Both the position numbers and the translations under genes were made by a program. From the NCBI GenBank assembly GCA_003222245.1, contig QHVH01000018.1, positions 18,595 to 82,594 of the forward strand: DNA of 64,000 nucleotides, written 5' to 3'. Numbering within the stretch: the stretch's first letter is position 1; each line of letters opens with the position of its first letter. Under the pieces are notes generated by a model, which was given only the letters and a program-made list of their open reading frames with translations, did no database searches and was not told where the DNA came from. Of this stretch, positions 46,547 to 54,817 are shown in pieces. Origin of the DNA: Blastocatellia bacterium AA13 (GTDB lineage Bacteria; Acidobacteriota; Blastocatellia; UBA7656).

Positions 46547-47896
46547 TTATTCGGGGAGTTTCTCCTGTGCGGGCTGCGGAAGCCAGAATGTAGCCACAAG
46601 CGCGATTGCGAACACCAGCAACGCGACTCCAGCCGCGGCATATGACAATTTGGTCGCGGGCGAGCCGCCAGGCATGAACGCGGCAAACTGTGTGGTGATC
46701 AGTGCGGCGGATGTCCCGACCATTCGCCCGCCGATGTTCGCCGCAAAGCTCTCGCCGGTTCCGCGTAGATGAGTCGGATAAACTCTCGGCAGGTAATTTC
46801 CCCAAAAACTCAACTGAGCCACGGTGAATAAGCCCGCGAAGAAGATGCCCCACTTGAGCATCGCCAGGCTGTGAACGGCGGGATAAATGAATACGAATGG
46901 AACTATGATCAGACCGGGAATCAGAAAAATTCTCAGCAGCTTGCGTTGAGACGTTATGCGAACCACAAGCAGCGCGAGAATGATCCTGCCGATTAACCCG
47001 CCGAACTCCTGAATCTGTTGGACGTTTGAAATGACGCCTTCACGCGCGGCCGGGGTCGCGATGCTTTTGACCTCGGCAAGGTCTCTGGCGATCTGCGGAG
47101 TCTGTTGAATAGCTCCAAACGCCACGCCAAGACTGCACGCGAAGATAACCGCGGTCACTATCGTGGTTCGTCGATGCTCGGGCCTGAAGATTTCGCCGAA
47201 GCTCGGGCGCTTCAGGGTTCCCGCTGCTTTTTTCTCGCGCCACACGGGAGACTCGGGCAGGAAAGGCCGGATCACTATTAGAGGTATCGCCGGAATCAAT
47301 CCCGAGATCAGAATATATCGCCAGATATCGTGGCCTCCTTGAATTGAAGGCAGCGATTGCGACGTGCTGGAAATAACCCGCGCCATCGAGCTGACCATCA
47401 ATCCGCCGAGCGACGAAAAAGCCTGAGTCCACCCGATGACTCTTTCCCGCTGCTTCGGATCGTCAAAGAGTTCCGCGAGCCACGCTGTTGCGGCGACGAA
47501 CTCGACGCAGACGCCTACGAATTTGGCCGACCGCAAGACAAGCAGGACAGGCAAGGTCGTGGCGAACCCCGCCGCGAAAGCCGATATGGCATAGAGAAGA
47601 ATGCTCCAGGTGAGGATTCGGCGTCTGCCCAACCGATCGGTCAGATACCCGCCCAATAAGCCGAAGACGCCGCCGCAAACGGCGGGAACGTAAAACATCA
47701 GATCGCGCCATCGCGCGAATTCAGGCGTTCCGAACTGCAATCCCCCAAGCTGCTCGATGGCGGGCCTGATGATGAGCGGGAGCATCAGCAGTTCATAGGT
47801 ATCGAAGGCAAACCCAATGCTTGCGATTATGCAGATGAGCCATTGAATTCCGGTGAGTCGAGGAGTGCCATCACTACGGGGCGTAGAGCTCGTCAT
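46547..47896 (-). CDS. MFS transporter (sugar/metabolite:H+ symporter-like)
   Basis: 449 aa with about 12 membrane helices. N-terminal QWLICIIASIGFAFDTYELL is the first helix with the D-x-Y/F motif of metabolite:H+ symporters. GGYLTDRLGRRRILTW (about 82-97) is the MFS loop motif, and PESPVWREKK follows helix 6 as in the sugar-porter type. It sits 94 bp downstream of the second ATP-grasp gene, on the same strand. It may belong to the graspetide operon or stand alone. Confidence 0.85.
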   Translation of the reverse strand: MTSSTPRSDGTPRLTGIQWLICIIASIGFAFDTYELLMLPLIIRPAIEQLGGLQFGTPEFARWRDLMFYVPAVCGGVFGLLGGYLTDRLGRRRILTWSILLYAISAFAAGFATTLPVLLVLRSAKFVGVCVEFVAATAWLAELFDDPKQRERVIGWTQAFSSLGGLMVSSMARVISSTSQSLPSIQGGHDIWRYILISGLIPAIPLIVIRPFLPESPVWREKKAAGTLKRPSFGEIFRPEHRRTTIVTAVIFACSLGVAFGAIQQTPQIARDLAEVKSIATPAAREGVISNVQQIQEFGGLIGRIILALLVVRITSQRKLLRIFLIPGLIIVPFVFIYPAVHSLAMLKWGIFFAGLFTVAQLSFWGNYLPRVYPTHLRGTGESFAANIGGRMVGTSAALITTQFAAFMPGGSPATKLSYAAAGVALLVFAIALVATFWLPQPAQEKLPE

Positions 47897-47990
47897 AATG
47901 GGCTAGCATTCTTTGTGAAGTCCGATAGCAACGTCAAGCCGGGGGGGGATGATCTGAAAGCTGCACTCAACTATTAACAAGATTGCGATT

Positions 47991-48974
47991 TTATTCTCTT
48001 CGCGAGGCTTTACCGAGCAGCACGCGTGAGATCGCCCTCGATATAGCAAGTCTCGGACAGCGTTCGAGCCAGAAGAATTCGCCCACAGGATTGATTTCCA
48101 GAAATACGTGCCGTCCGTCAGGCGTGAGTATGATATCGATTGCGCCATAGTTCAGTCCGAAGTAGTCCATCAGCTTCAAGAGCTTTTCGCCGACATCCGC
48201 GGGCAGATCATAGAATGCCCACGCATCCAGAAGACCGACTCCGTCCCGGCGCCAGTCATATGCCGCCCGTTCGGACTTCGCGGGATCTATGGAGGCGCTG
48301 AATACCTCAGAGCCGACGATTGTTACGCGAAGCTCCAGGAATTTAGGAACCATTTCCTGGAAGGTCATCGGACAAAATCGCAGGCCGTCGAGATCGGCCA
48401 GATCGGATTCGGACACAGGGTTGGTGAATACCACCTTTTCGAGACCATCTTCATAGACCGCGAACGAAGAGAGCATCTTTGTGACTATTCGGCCTTCGCA
48501 GTCGGCGGCGAAACGGCGAACGGCTTCAGGATCGTTGCTGATAAGTGTTCTCGGTATGTCGAGCCCGAGTCGGCGCGCAACTTGAAGCTGGAGTTGTTTG
48601 TGTTCGGCGTGCCTGATTCTCTGAAGGCTGTCCATCCTGAATACATCCAGGCTCGCAAGCATTGCGAGGAGGCTCGAGCGGGACTCGCCAACCGACGCAT
48701 GACGGAGTTGAGGATCAATTGTCTTTGGCAAAAGGCCGCCTATATTCAGCCTCCGGTGCCACACGGCCGACACGTCACGAAGATCCAACTCACGATTGTC
48801 GGAGACTATTCTGATTCGCTCTTCGCCTTTTTCATAACGCGCGGCCAGTCTCAACTCGGTAGGGAATCTATCGGTATCAAGCCTGAAGGCATCACCGCCT
48901 TCCGCTTTCACCGCTTCCGACACCATCTCGATGCACTCGTTGTCGTCGGTCTTCGTGATTATTAGAACAGTCAT
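47991..48974 (-). CDS. ATP-grasp graspetide ligase (MvdD/MvdC-like), copy 1
   Basis: 327 aa. Starts MTVLIITKTDDNE, the pre-ATP-grasp domain of microviridin ligases, with LDLRDVSAVWHRR near residue 65-77. ATP-grasp motifs follow: RIVTKMLSSF (K, near 163), FQEMVPKFLELRVTIVG (near 208-224), and GAIDIILTPDGRHVFLEINPVGEF (near 278-302) with the Mg-binding D...E-I-N. Such enzymes phosphorylate side-chain carboxylates and form omega-ester (MvdD) or omega-amide (MvdC) crosslinks in the precursor's TxKYPSD core. Which bond this copy makes is not readable from sequence. 62 bp after copy 2. Confidence 0.88.
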   Translation of the reverse strand: MTVLIITKTDDNECIEMVSEAVKAEGGDAFRLDTDRFPTELRLAARYEKGEERIRIVSDNRELDLRDVSAVWHRRLNIGGLLPKTIDPQLRHASVGESRSSLLAMLASLDVFRMDSLQRIRHAEHKQLQLQVARRLGLDIPRTLISNDPEAVRRFAADCEGRIVTKMLSSFAVYEDGLEKVVFTNPVSESDLADLDGLRFCPMTFQEMVPKFLELRVTIVGSEVFSASIDPAKSERAAYDWRRDGVGLLDAWAFYDLPADVGEKLLKLMDYFGLNYGAIDIILTPDGRHVFLEINPVGEFFWLERCPRLAISRAISRVLLGKASRRE

Positions 48975-49036
48975 TTAAAAACCTGAGGATAGAGTCCGGT
49001 TGTCTCGAAGCGGCCGGCCGGAAACCCGAGAGGAGT

Positions 49037-50041
49037 TTATTTGCTCACCAGAGCCTCGGCTATCGCTTCGGATATGGGCAGGCCGAGATTCTTTTCCAGC
49101 ATTCCCCACTCGCCCGCGGGATTGACTTCAAGAAATACGTACTCGCCTTCGGGAGTCCTGATCATATCAATCGCGCCGTAAATCAGACCAAGCCTGGCCA
49201 TAAAATCTCTGAGACGAGAAGCGATGTCGTCTGGAACCTCCTGTTCTTGCCAGACACATTCGCTCGGATCAGCCAGCCGCCAGTCCACCTGTCCGCGCGC
49301 CGACCGTGCCGCATCGATCGCCCCCACAAAGAGGCTTCCCGCGACATAGGCGATGCGAAGCTCGGATGCTTTATCGATTCGCTCCTGAAAGACCATCGGA
49401 CTATGCCGCAGCATTTCGGCATCGGCGAGATCTTCCTCGGCGACTTCGCTCGTGTACATAAAAACCGGCGCGGCGCCCATGCTTGTCGAAAGCGGCTTTA
49501 GCAGTTTCGCCACCATTGCGCCGCCCACTTCGCGATAGAATACGCGCGCCTGCTCGGGGTCGTTGGTGTTGAGAGTTTTCGGAACGCGAAGCCCGGCTTC
49601 GATTGCCGTGCGGAGCTGCCGCATTTTGATCTCCGCTTTGTAATCGGAGGCAGGATCGTTGACCCATCGAGCGTGATTCAATCCGGCAAAAAATCCTTGC
49701 AGCATCGCTGCCGATTCAGCGGAGCACATTGCTCGAAACTCCGGATCGAGCGCCTGATCGAAACTGGGCGCCCACAGCTTTCTCGCCCAGACCGCGCGGA
49801 CTTCATCTGACCTGATCGTGACCCCTTTATGCGTGAGTAGCTCAGCAGGGCCGGACGAATCCGGGCGAGACGAATCGATGTGAATCGATGCGCGCGCTTC
49901 CAGAGGAAATGAATCCGTGTCGAAGCGAAAGCTCCTGACGCCTCTTGTCGCGAGCGCGGCCGCAACGCGGTCGACGGTATAGTGATCGGCGGTGTGAGTC
50001 AGTATGAGGACGAGGTCGTTCACGGGCTGGATGATTGCCAA
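49037..50041 (-). CDS. ATP-grasp graspetide ligase (MvdC/MvdD-like), copy 2
   Basis: 334 aa, paralogous to the neighbouring ligase across its whole length. SDEVRAVWARKLW near 78-90, AMVAKLLKPLST near 175, FQERIDKASELRIAYV near 218-233, and GAIDMIRTPEGEYVFLEVNPAGEW near 290-313. Two different ATP-grasp ligases are what a microviridin pathway needs, one for two lactones and one for the lactam. The frame opens at TTG 50041; GTG at 50023 is an alternative start. It lies 76 bp after the first precursor gene. Confidence 0.88.
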   Translation of the reverse strand: MAIIQPVNDLVLILTHTADHYTVDRVAAALATRGVRSFRFDTDSFPLEARASIHIDSSRPDSSGPAELLTHKGVTIRSDEVRAVWARKLWAPSFDQALDPEFRAMCSAESAAMLQGFFAGLNHARWVNDPASDYKAEIKMRQLRTAIEAGLRVPKTLNTNDPEQARVFYREVGGAMVAKLLKPLSTSMGAAPVFMYTSEVAEEDLADAEMLRHSPMVFQERIDKASELRIAYVAGSLFVGAIDAARSARGQVDWRLADPSECVWQEQEVPDDIASRLRDFMARLGLIYGAIDMIRTPEGEYVFLEVNPAGEWGMLEKNLGLPISEAIAEALVSK

Positions 50042-50117
50042 GAAACGAACAGACCATAGACCAGCTCTTGTAGAGCAGCCGGTCTATGGCCTATTCGAAG
50101 TTATTGAAGTTCGTCGA

Positions 50118-50294
50118 TCAAACCGATGGTGGATTGTCGTCGCCATCCGACGGGTACTTGAGCGTGACGGCTTCGTCCAAATCGCTGGGGAACTTCAGAG
50201 TCTGCCCGGCGCGAACATCGGTCTTTACTCTGGGGAATTCCTGTCCCTCGAGATAGCGTGCGAAGAATGGAACCTGCTTGCCTTTTTCAGTCAT
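50118..50294 (-). CDS. Microviridin-like graspetide precursor peptide 1 (two cores)
   Basis: 58 aa, found by translating the gap; the strong ribosome binding site GGAGGTGA stands six bases before the ATG at 50294. The leader holds PFFARYLEGQ (9-18), nearly the PFFARFL helix that microviridin ligases recognise. Two core repeats follow: TLKFPSDLDEA (32-42) and TLKYPSDGDD (44-53), with a tail NPPSV. The T...K...S/D spacing matches the T-x-K-Y-P-S-D-x-(D/E) ring pattern of microviridins, so two tricycles per peptide are predicted. RAG before the first core could be the C39 cleavage point. Products are probably serine protease inhibitors by analogy. Confidence 0.9.
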   Translation of the reverse strand: MTEKGKQVPFFARYLEGQEFPRVKTDVRAGQTLKFPSDLDEAVTLKYPSDGDDNPPSV

Positions 50295-50409
50295 TCAAAT
50301 CACCTCCCATGTTTGAATTCTAGAACCGGAATGCGCTCATCGGATAAGCCGGACGTTTTTATTGATCACTTCGGAAATTGATCAGAGTACTGCTCAGTGC
50401 TTCCGATTC

Positions 50410-50580
50410 TTATACCTCGTCGCCGTCGGATGGATATTTGAGCGTATGCGCTAACTCATCGCTGTCGGATGGGTATTTGAGCGTCATCAATCCGGATTTG
50501 ATGCCGGTCTTTACTTGTGGAAACTGTTGACCCTCGAGATAGCGCGCGAAGAACGGAGTCTCATTTTTTTCAGAAGCCAT
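50410..50580 (-). CDS. Microviridin-like graspetide precursor peptide 2 (two cores)
   Basis: 56 aa from the ATG at 50580, with GGAGG eight bases upstream; the longer frame upstream is not needed. Leader PFFARYLEGQQFPQVKTG (8-25) is almost identical to precursor 1 (PFFARYLEGQ-x-FP-x-VKT), so the two arose by duplication. Cores: TLKYPSDSDE (33-42) and TLKYPSDGDE (46-55) plus a terminal V. KSG ahead of the first core parallels RAG in precursor 1, as a possible exporter-peptidase site. The precursors differ most in the core ring-closing positions, as expected for product diversification. Confidence 0.9.
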   Translation of the reverse strand: MASEKNETPFFARYLEGQQFPQVKTGIKSGLMTLKYPSDSDELAHTLKYPSDGDEV

Positions 50581-50610
50581 GTGTGGCGCCTCCTTCACTC
50601 GAAATATTAT

Positions 50611-50633
50611 GCGAGAGCCGGCCGGGCTCTCGC
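50611..50633 (-). promoter_or_regulatory. Perfect 9-bp hairpin at the 5' end of the graspetide transcript
   Basis: GCGAGAGCC (50611-50619), loop GGCCG, GGCTCTCGC (50625-50633). It lies 30 bp before the precursor 2 start and just after a predicted promoter. On the precursor strand ATAATATTT follows, so it could attenuate or stabilise the mRNA. Confidence 0.5.
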
Positions 50634-50638
50634 GCGTA

Positions 50639-50667
50639 ATTCTTTGCCTGACCGTGGGTATTGTCAA
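50639..50667 (-). promoter_or_regulatory. Putative sigma-70 promoter of the graspetide precursor operon
   Basis: On the minus strand a perfect TTGACA (50667-50662) is followed after 17 bp by AAGAAT (50644-50639, four of six matches to the -10 consensus). The start of transcription would be about 50632, at the base of the 9-bp hairpin, and the first gene read is precursor 2. Confidence 0.45.
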
Positions 50668-50692
50668 GCACAGACCGAAGTGTCCGTGGAGA

Positions 50693-50908
50693 TCAACGAC
50701 GGCGATCATTGTTGGTGTACATCAGGTCGTACTGACCGAATTCGATTTTTTGAAGGACGGTGTCCTCATCTTGCCCGACGACAAGGCAGCCCTCCTGAGT
50801 AGTCACGGTTCCGATGGATTTCCTCTTCTCTTTATAGCTCTTGATCTCCCGGCTGAAGATTTCACGATCTTCATGCGGCTTGAAGTGTTTACGCCGTGTT
50901 GCTTTCAT
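50693..50908 (-). CDS. Small basic hypothetical protein beside the graspetide precursors
   Basis: 71 aa, not recognised. A lysine/arginine-rich, probably helical first half (RRKHFKPHED ... KSYKEKRKS) is followed by a short beta-like stretch (IGTVTTQEGCLVVGQDED) and EFGQYDLMYTNND. Codon use is like that of neighbouring genes. AAGGGA stands five bases before the ATG. It is not a graspetide core (no TxKxPSD). It sits between the divergent exporter genes and precursor 2, and only 37 bp separate it from the HlyD gene. That leaves little room for two promoters. It may be a real accessory gene or a chance frame. Confidence 0.45.
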   Translation of the reverse strand: MKATRRKHFKPHEDREIFSREIKSYKEKRKSIGTVTTQEGCLVVGQDEDTVLQKIEFGQYDLMYTNNDRRR

Positions 50909-50945
50909 GTAGTCCCTTGTACGGCATTATTGTTGGAGGTCTACC

Positions 50946-52121
50946 TTGTCGGTCCATTTTTCGGAAACCATGAGGTCGCTTGCACTCGACCGCTTTCGTC
51001 CTTCGATGCTGGCTCTCTGTTTTGTTGCGGTGGTCCTGATTTCATGGCTTTTCTGGTTCGGGACCGCGCGCGTCAGCGTTTACGAGATCAGTACAAAAGC
51101 GAGGCTTGAAGTGGATGCCGCGGTGCGGCCGGTTACTTCTTCGTACGAGGGCCGCGTGGTTGCGTCGAATCTCACCGTCGGCCGCGATGTCAACGCCGGC
51201 GATGTACTGGTCGAGATAGAATCGGAAGCCGAGAGGCTGAAGCTCTCGGAGGCTAAAACGCGGCTGGAGATGCTTTCGCCGCAGCGCACCGCGCTTGTAG
51301 AGCAGTTGAAATCCCAGGAAGCCTCGCTTGTTCAGCAACTCGAGGCGGCTCGAATCTCCATAGCCGAAGGGCGGAAGCGAAGCGAGGAGGCCGACGCCGC
51401 GGCGCTGTACGCCAAACGCGAGGCGGATAGACTGGCGACTCTTTCTTCATCCGGTTTGCTGTCGGAGGCCGAGCTGTCACGCGCCAGAGCCGAAGAGCAA
51501 CAACGGCGCGCGGCAGCCGACGCGGTGAGGCTCGCTATCGGGCGGCTGGAAACCGAACTGCGGGGTAAGGAAAAAGACGGGCAGGGTCGGCTGGAAGCGC
51601 TAAGGCGCGAGATCGCGGCGATCGCCAGCCAGTCTAGCGCCGCCGCGGCTTCCATCGAACAACTCTCTTACGAGCTCGAACGACGGCAGATCACATCGCC
51701 CGTGACAGGCCGAATCGGCGAGTCGGTCGATCTGAGCCACGGGGCCGTCATTCATGCAGGCGAAAAACTCGGAACGATTATTCCGGCAGGCGAGGTCAAG
51801 CTGGTAGCGTACTTCGCGCCATCGTCGGCGCTTGGATGGGTGCATCCGGGCCAACGGGCACGGTTCCGTTTGGAAGCGTTTCCCTGGACCGAGTACGGCG
51901 TGATCAATGCGACGGTCTCACGCGTCTCCAATGAGCCGCGCGACGGAGGCGTCAGAGTGGATCTCGCGATTCAACGCGATTCAGCATCCGCCATTCCACT
52001 CGAGCATGGATTGCCTGGCGTCGTCGAGATCGAAGTCGATCGAGCTTCGCCTGCTGCGTTGCTATTTCGCGCGGCCGGTAAGAGGCTCTCCATATCGCCT
52101 GAACCGACGGAGGCGCATTGA
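50946..52121 (+). CDS. HlyD-family periplasmic adaptor of a peptide exporter
   Basis: 391 aa membrane-fusion protein. TTG start at 50946, supported by GGAGGT at 50935-50940; an ATG at 50970 is internal. One N-terminal membrane helix (MLALCFVAVVLISWLFWFG, about 21-39). A split biotinyl-lipoyl domain follows, with YEGRVVASNLTVGRDVNAGDVL ahead of a long coiled coil (about 105-240, rich in E, A and R). The second lipoyl half is QITSPVTGRIGESVDLSHGA. It bridges the ABC exporters to the outer membrane. Overlaps the next gene by 4 bp. Confidence 0.9.
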   Translation: MSVHFSETMRSLALDRFRPSMLALCFVAVVLISWLFWFGTARVSVYEISTKARLEVDAAVRPVTSSYEGRVVASNLTVGRDVNAGDVLVEIESEAERLKLSEAKTRLEMLSPQRTALVEQLKSQEASLVQQLEAARISIAEGRKRSEEADAAALYAKREADRLATLSSSGLLSEAELSRARAEEQQRRAAADAVRLAIGRLETELRGKEKDGQGRLEALRREIAAIASQSSAAAASIEQLSYELERRQITSPVTGRIGESVDLSHGAVIHAGEKLGTIIPAGEVKLVAYFAPSSALGWVHPGQRARFRLEAFPWTEYGVINATVSRVSNEPRDGGVRVDLAIQRDSASAIPLEHGLPGVVEIEVDRASPAALLFRAAGKRLSISPEPTEAH

Positions 52122-54817
52122 TCAGGAAGCGCCTCATCGCGCCTGAAGTCATTCAGGTATCAGCCATGGACTGCGGTCCGGCGTCTCTCAAGTGCTTTCT
52201 GGACGGCGCGGGCGTGTCGGTTAGCTACGGCCGTCTCAGAGAAGCCTGCCAGACCGATCTCGACGGCACTTCCATTGATACTCTCGAAGAAGTCGCGGTT
52301 GAGCTCGGCGTCGACGCCGAACAGGTCATCGTTCCGGCGGAACATCTATTGATAGCCGAAGCGCGAACGCTTCCCGCCATAGTAGTCATTAGCCTGCCTA
52401 ACGGAGGCAACCACTTCGTCGTTCTGTGGCGCCTTCACGGGCGGTTCGTCCAGATCATGGATCCCGCGACCGGGCGGCGTTTCCAAATATCCCATCGCTT
52501 TCTGAATGAAATTTATATTCACAGATTTCCTGTTCCCGGCGATGCGTGGCGCGCGTGGGCCGGCAGCGACGAGCTTACCGCGCCGTTACGAAGACGGATG
52601 GGTCTGGTGGGAGTGAAGGAGAGAAGGGCCGCCGCGATCATCCGCGAAGCTCTTGAAGATCCCTCCTGGCGTTCAATCGCCGCGCTTGATGCCGCGACTA
52701 GAATGGTGGAGTCGATGGCGCGGTCCGGCGGATTGAGCAAGGGACGCGAAAGCTCTCGCCTGCTCCGAACGCTCTTCGAGAAGAGTGTCGCGAGAACAAA
52801 CCCACATCAGCTCGTTCCGGAAGCTTACTGGTCGGTGTCGGCTGCTCCCGAAAGCGGCGTCGATGGCGACATCCTGATCACGAGGGGAGCCGTGGTCGTT
52901 CGGAGCCGCGGAGCTATCCAAAGGAAGCCCGCAAGCGAACCCGCGGTCGTCGATGATCGGCCCAGGCGTCACCTGTCGCCCGAGTTAATGGCAGCGCTCG
53001 AGGACCCGCCTGCGCGACCGCTTAGAGAACTTGTCGGCCTGCTTGAAGCCGACGGCGTTTTGATTCCATTCGCGATTGTGCTCGGCCTGTTTGCGTCCGC
53101 GTTCGGCGTTGTATTCGAAGCTCTTTTGTTTCGAGGGCTGTTGGGCATCGGGCGCGAACTCGGGCTCCCAACGCAGCGGCTGGAGGCCTTCGGCGCGCTG
53201 TTGATATTCGCGGCATCGCTGTTAGTACTCGAGCTGCCTCTTACGGCCGGCTTGTTGCGGATTGGCAGGCGTCTCGAAACTCGTTTGCGGCTTCTGTTTC
53301 TCGAAAAACTGCCTCGGCTCGGCGACCGCTACTTTCAGAGCAGGTTGACCTCGGATATGGCTGAGCGCGGTCACAGCTTGTATCTCTTGAGATTGCTTCC
53401 AGGCATGGCGGGGCAGTTGATAAGGCTTTCGTTCACGCTTGTGCTGACGACAGCCGGAGTCTGCTGGCTCGACCCGCCGAGCGCGCCGCTTGCGATCTTC
53501 GCCGCAATCACTGGACTCGTGCTGCCTCTTTTGACGCAGCCGCTGCTGGCCGAAAGCGATCTTCGGGTGCGCACCCACCTTGCGGGGTTGAGCCGCTTTT
53601 ACCTCGATGCGCTGCTTGGACTGGTTCCGATTCGCACGCATGGCGCTGAGCGGGCTATAAGGCGGGAGCACGAGGGATTGCTCGTTCAGTGGACCCGTTC
53701 GGGTCTCAAGCTGCAGAGAAGAGTGCTGGCCGTGGATGCGCTGCAGTCGATGATAGCGCTCGGGTTGACCTGTTGGATCGTGTTTGGTTATGCGGCGCGA
53801 GCCGGCGATGCAGGCAATTCGTTACTGCTTATCTACTGGGCGTTGAGCCTTCCCGCTCTAGGACAACAGCTCGCGTTTACGGCGCTGCAATATCCCGCGT
53901 ACCGCAATGTAGTGCTAAGACTACTAGAGCCTCTGGGCGCTCCGGATGATGGCGATATCATTCGAATGGGCCATTCCTCTTCGGTCGAGCAGACGCCTCA
54001 TACCGCGGGTGTCGATATAGTTTTCAACGAGGTCAGCGTACTCGCGGCGGGCCATATAATATTGCGGGACATCAGCGTGCGTATCGCCTCCGGTGAGCAC
54101 ATCGCCATCGTAGGGAAATCAGGGGCAGGCAAGTCGAGTCTAGTCGGATTGCTTCTGGACTGGGGCCGCCCAGCCTCCGGTAGCATTACGGTCGATGGCC
54201 TTCCGCTTGATGCGCCTATGATCGAATCACTGAGACGCCGGACCGTCTGGGTTGATCCGTCGGTTCAGATTTGGAATCGAACTCTGATGGATAACATCAG
54301 CTACGGAATGACCGGCGGCTCGTCGCTGGATATGAGCTCCGTCATAGATGAGTCCGGACTCTCGCCGGTTTTGAAAAAGCTTCCAAACGGATTACAGACG
54401 ATGCTCGGGGAGGGCGGAGCGCTGGTGTCCGGCGGTGAGGGGCAACGCGTGCGGCTTGCGCGCGGAATGATGCGCCCACAAGCTGGACTGGTCATACTCG
54501 ACGAAGGGTTTCGAGGAATCGATCGAGAACAGCGAAGCAGGCTGCTTGCAAATGCAAGAGCCCTGTGGAGCGACGCGACTCTTCTCTATGTTACTCACGA
54601 CGCGGCGGAAGCGGCGGATTTCGACCGCGTCATCGTTGTCGAAGACGGTTGCATTGCGGAAGACGACAAACCGGCCGAGTTGCTTAAGCGGGAATCTCGA
54701 TATCGGGCAATGCTCGATGCCGAACAAGACGCCCGAGCCCAAATGACTTCGAACAGAATCTGGCGCCGCCTGTCTTTTAGGGACGGCTCCATAGAAGAGC
54801 GACAAGGCGACCGATGA
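52118..54817 (+). CDS. Peptidase C39-ABC exporter (graspetide leader cleavage and export)
   Basis: 899 aa. N-terminal C39 cysteine peptidase (about 8-135) with all three catalytic parts: Cys in SAMDCGPASL, His in GGNHFVVLW, Asp in MDPATG. An unusual 170-residue spacer follows, then a six-helix exporter domain (about 310-600). The nucleotide-binding domain has GKSGAGKSS (Walker A), SGGEGQR (signature) and GLVILDEGF (Walker B). C39 domains cut leaders after a double-glycine-like motif; the precursors have RAG and KSG just before their cores, a relaxed version. Overlaps HlyD upstream and the second ABC gene downstream (ATGA). Confidence 0.9.
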   Translation: MIRKRLIAPEVIQVSAMDCGPASLKCFLDGAGVSVSYGRLREACQTDLDGTSIDTLEEVAVELGVDAEQVIVPAEHLLIAEARTLPAIVVISLPNGGNHFVVLWRLHGRFVQIMDPATGRRFQISHRFLNEIYIHRFPVPGDAWRAWAGSDELTAPLRRRMGLVGVKERRAAAIIREALEDPSWRSIAALDAATRMVESMARSGGLSKGRESSRLLRTLFEKSVARTNPHQLVPEAYWSVSAAPESGVDGDILITRGAVVVRSRGAIQRKPASEPAVVDDRPRRHLSPELMAALEDPPARPLRELVGLLEADGVLIPFAIVLGLFASAFGVVFEALLFRGLLGIGRELGLPTQRLEAFGALLIFAASLLVLELPLTAGLLRIGRRLETRLRLLFLEKLPRLGDRYFQSRLTSDMAERGHSLYLLRLLPGMAGQLIRLSFTLVLTTAGVCWLDPPSAPLAIFAAITGLVLPLLTQPLLAESDLRVRTHLAGLSRFYLDALLGLVPIRTHGAERAIRREHEGLLVQWTRSGLKLQRRVLAVDALQSMIALGLTCWIVFGYAARAGDAGNSLLLIYWALSLPALGQQLAFTALQYPAYRNVVLRLLEPLGAPDDGDIIRMGHSSSVEQTPHTAGVDIVFNEVSVLAAGHIILRDISVRIASGEHIAIVGKSGAGKSSLVGLLLDWGRPASGSITVDGLPLDAPMIESLRRRTVWVDPSVQIWNRTLMDNISYGMTGGSSLDMSSVIDESGLSPVLKKLPNGLQTMLGEGGALVSGGEGQRVRLARGMMRPQAGLVILDEGFRGIDREQRSRLLANARALWSDATLLYVTHDAAEAADFDRVIVVEDGCIAEDDKPAELLKRESRYRAMLDAEQDARAQMTSNRIWRRLSFRDGSIEERQGDR

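Noticed and set aside
50295..50409. TGATCA pair (50358-50380 area) between the two precursor genes as an attenuator
   Set aside because: TGATCA is self-complementary and short; by eye there is no stable stem with a U-run, so it is not reported as a feature.
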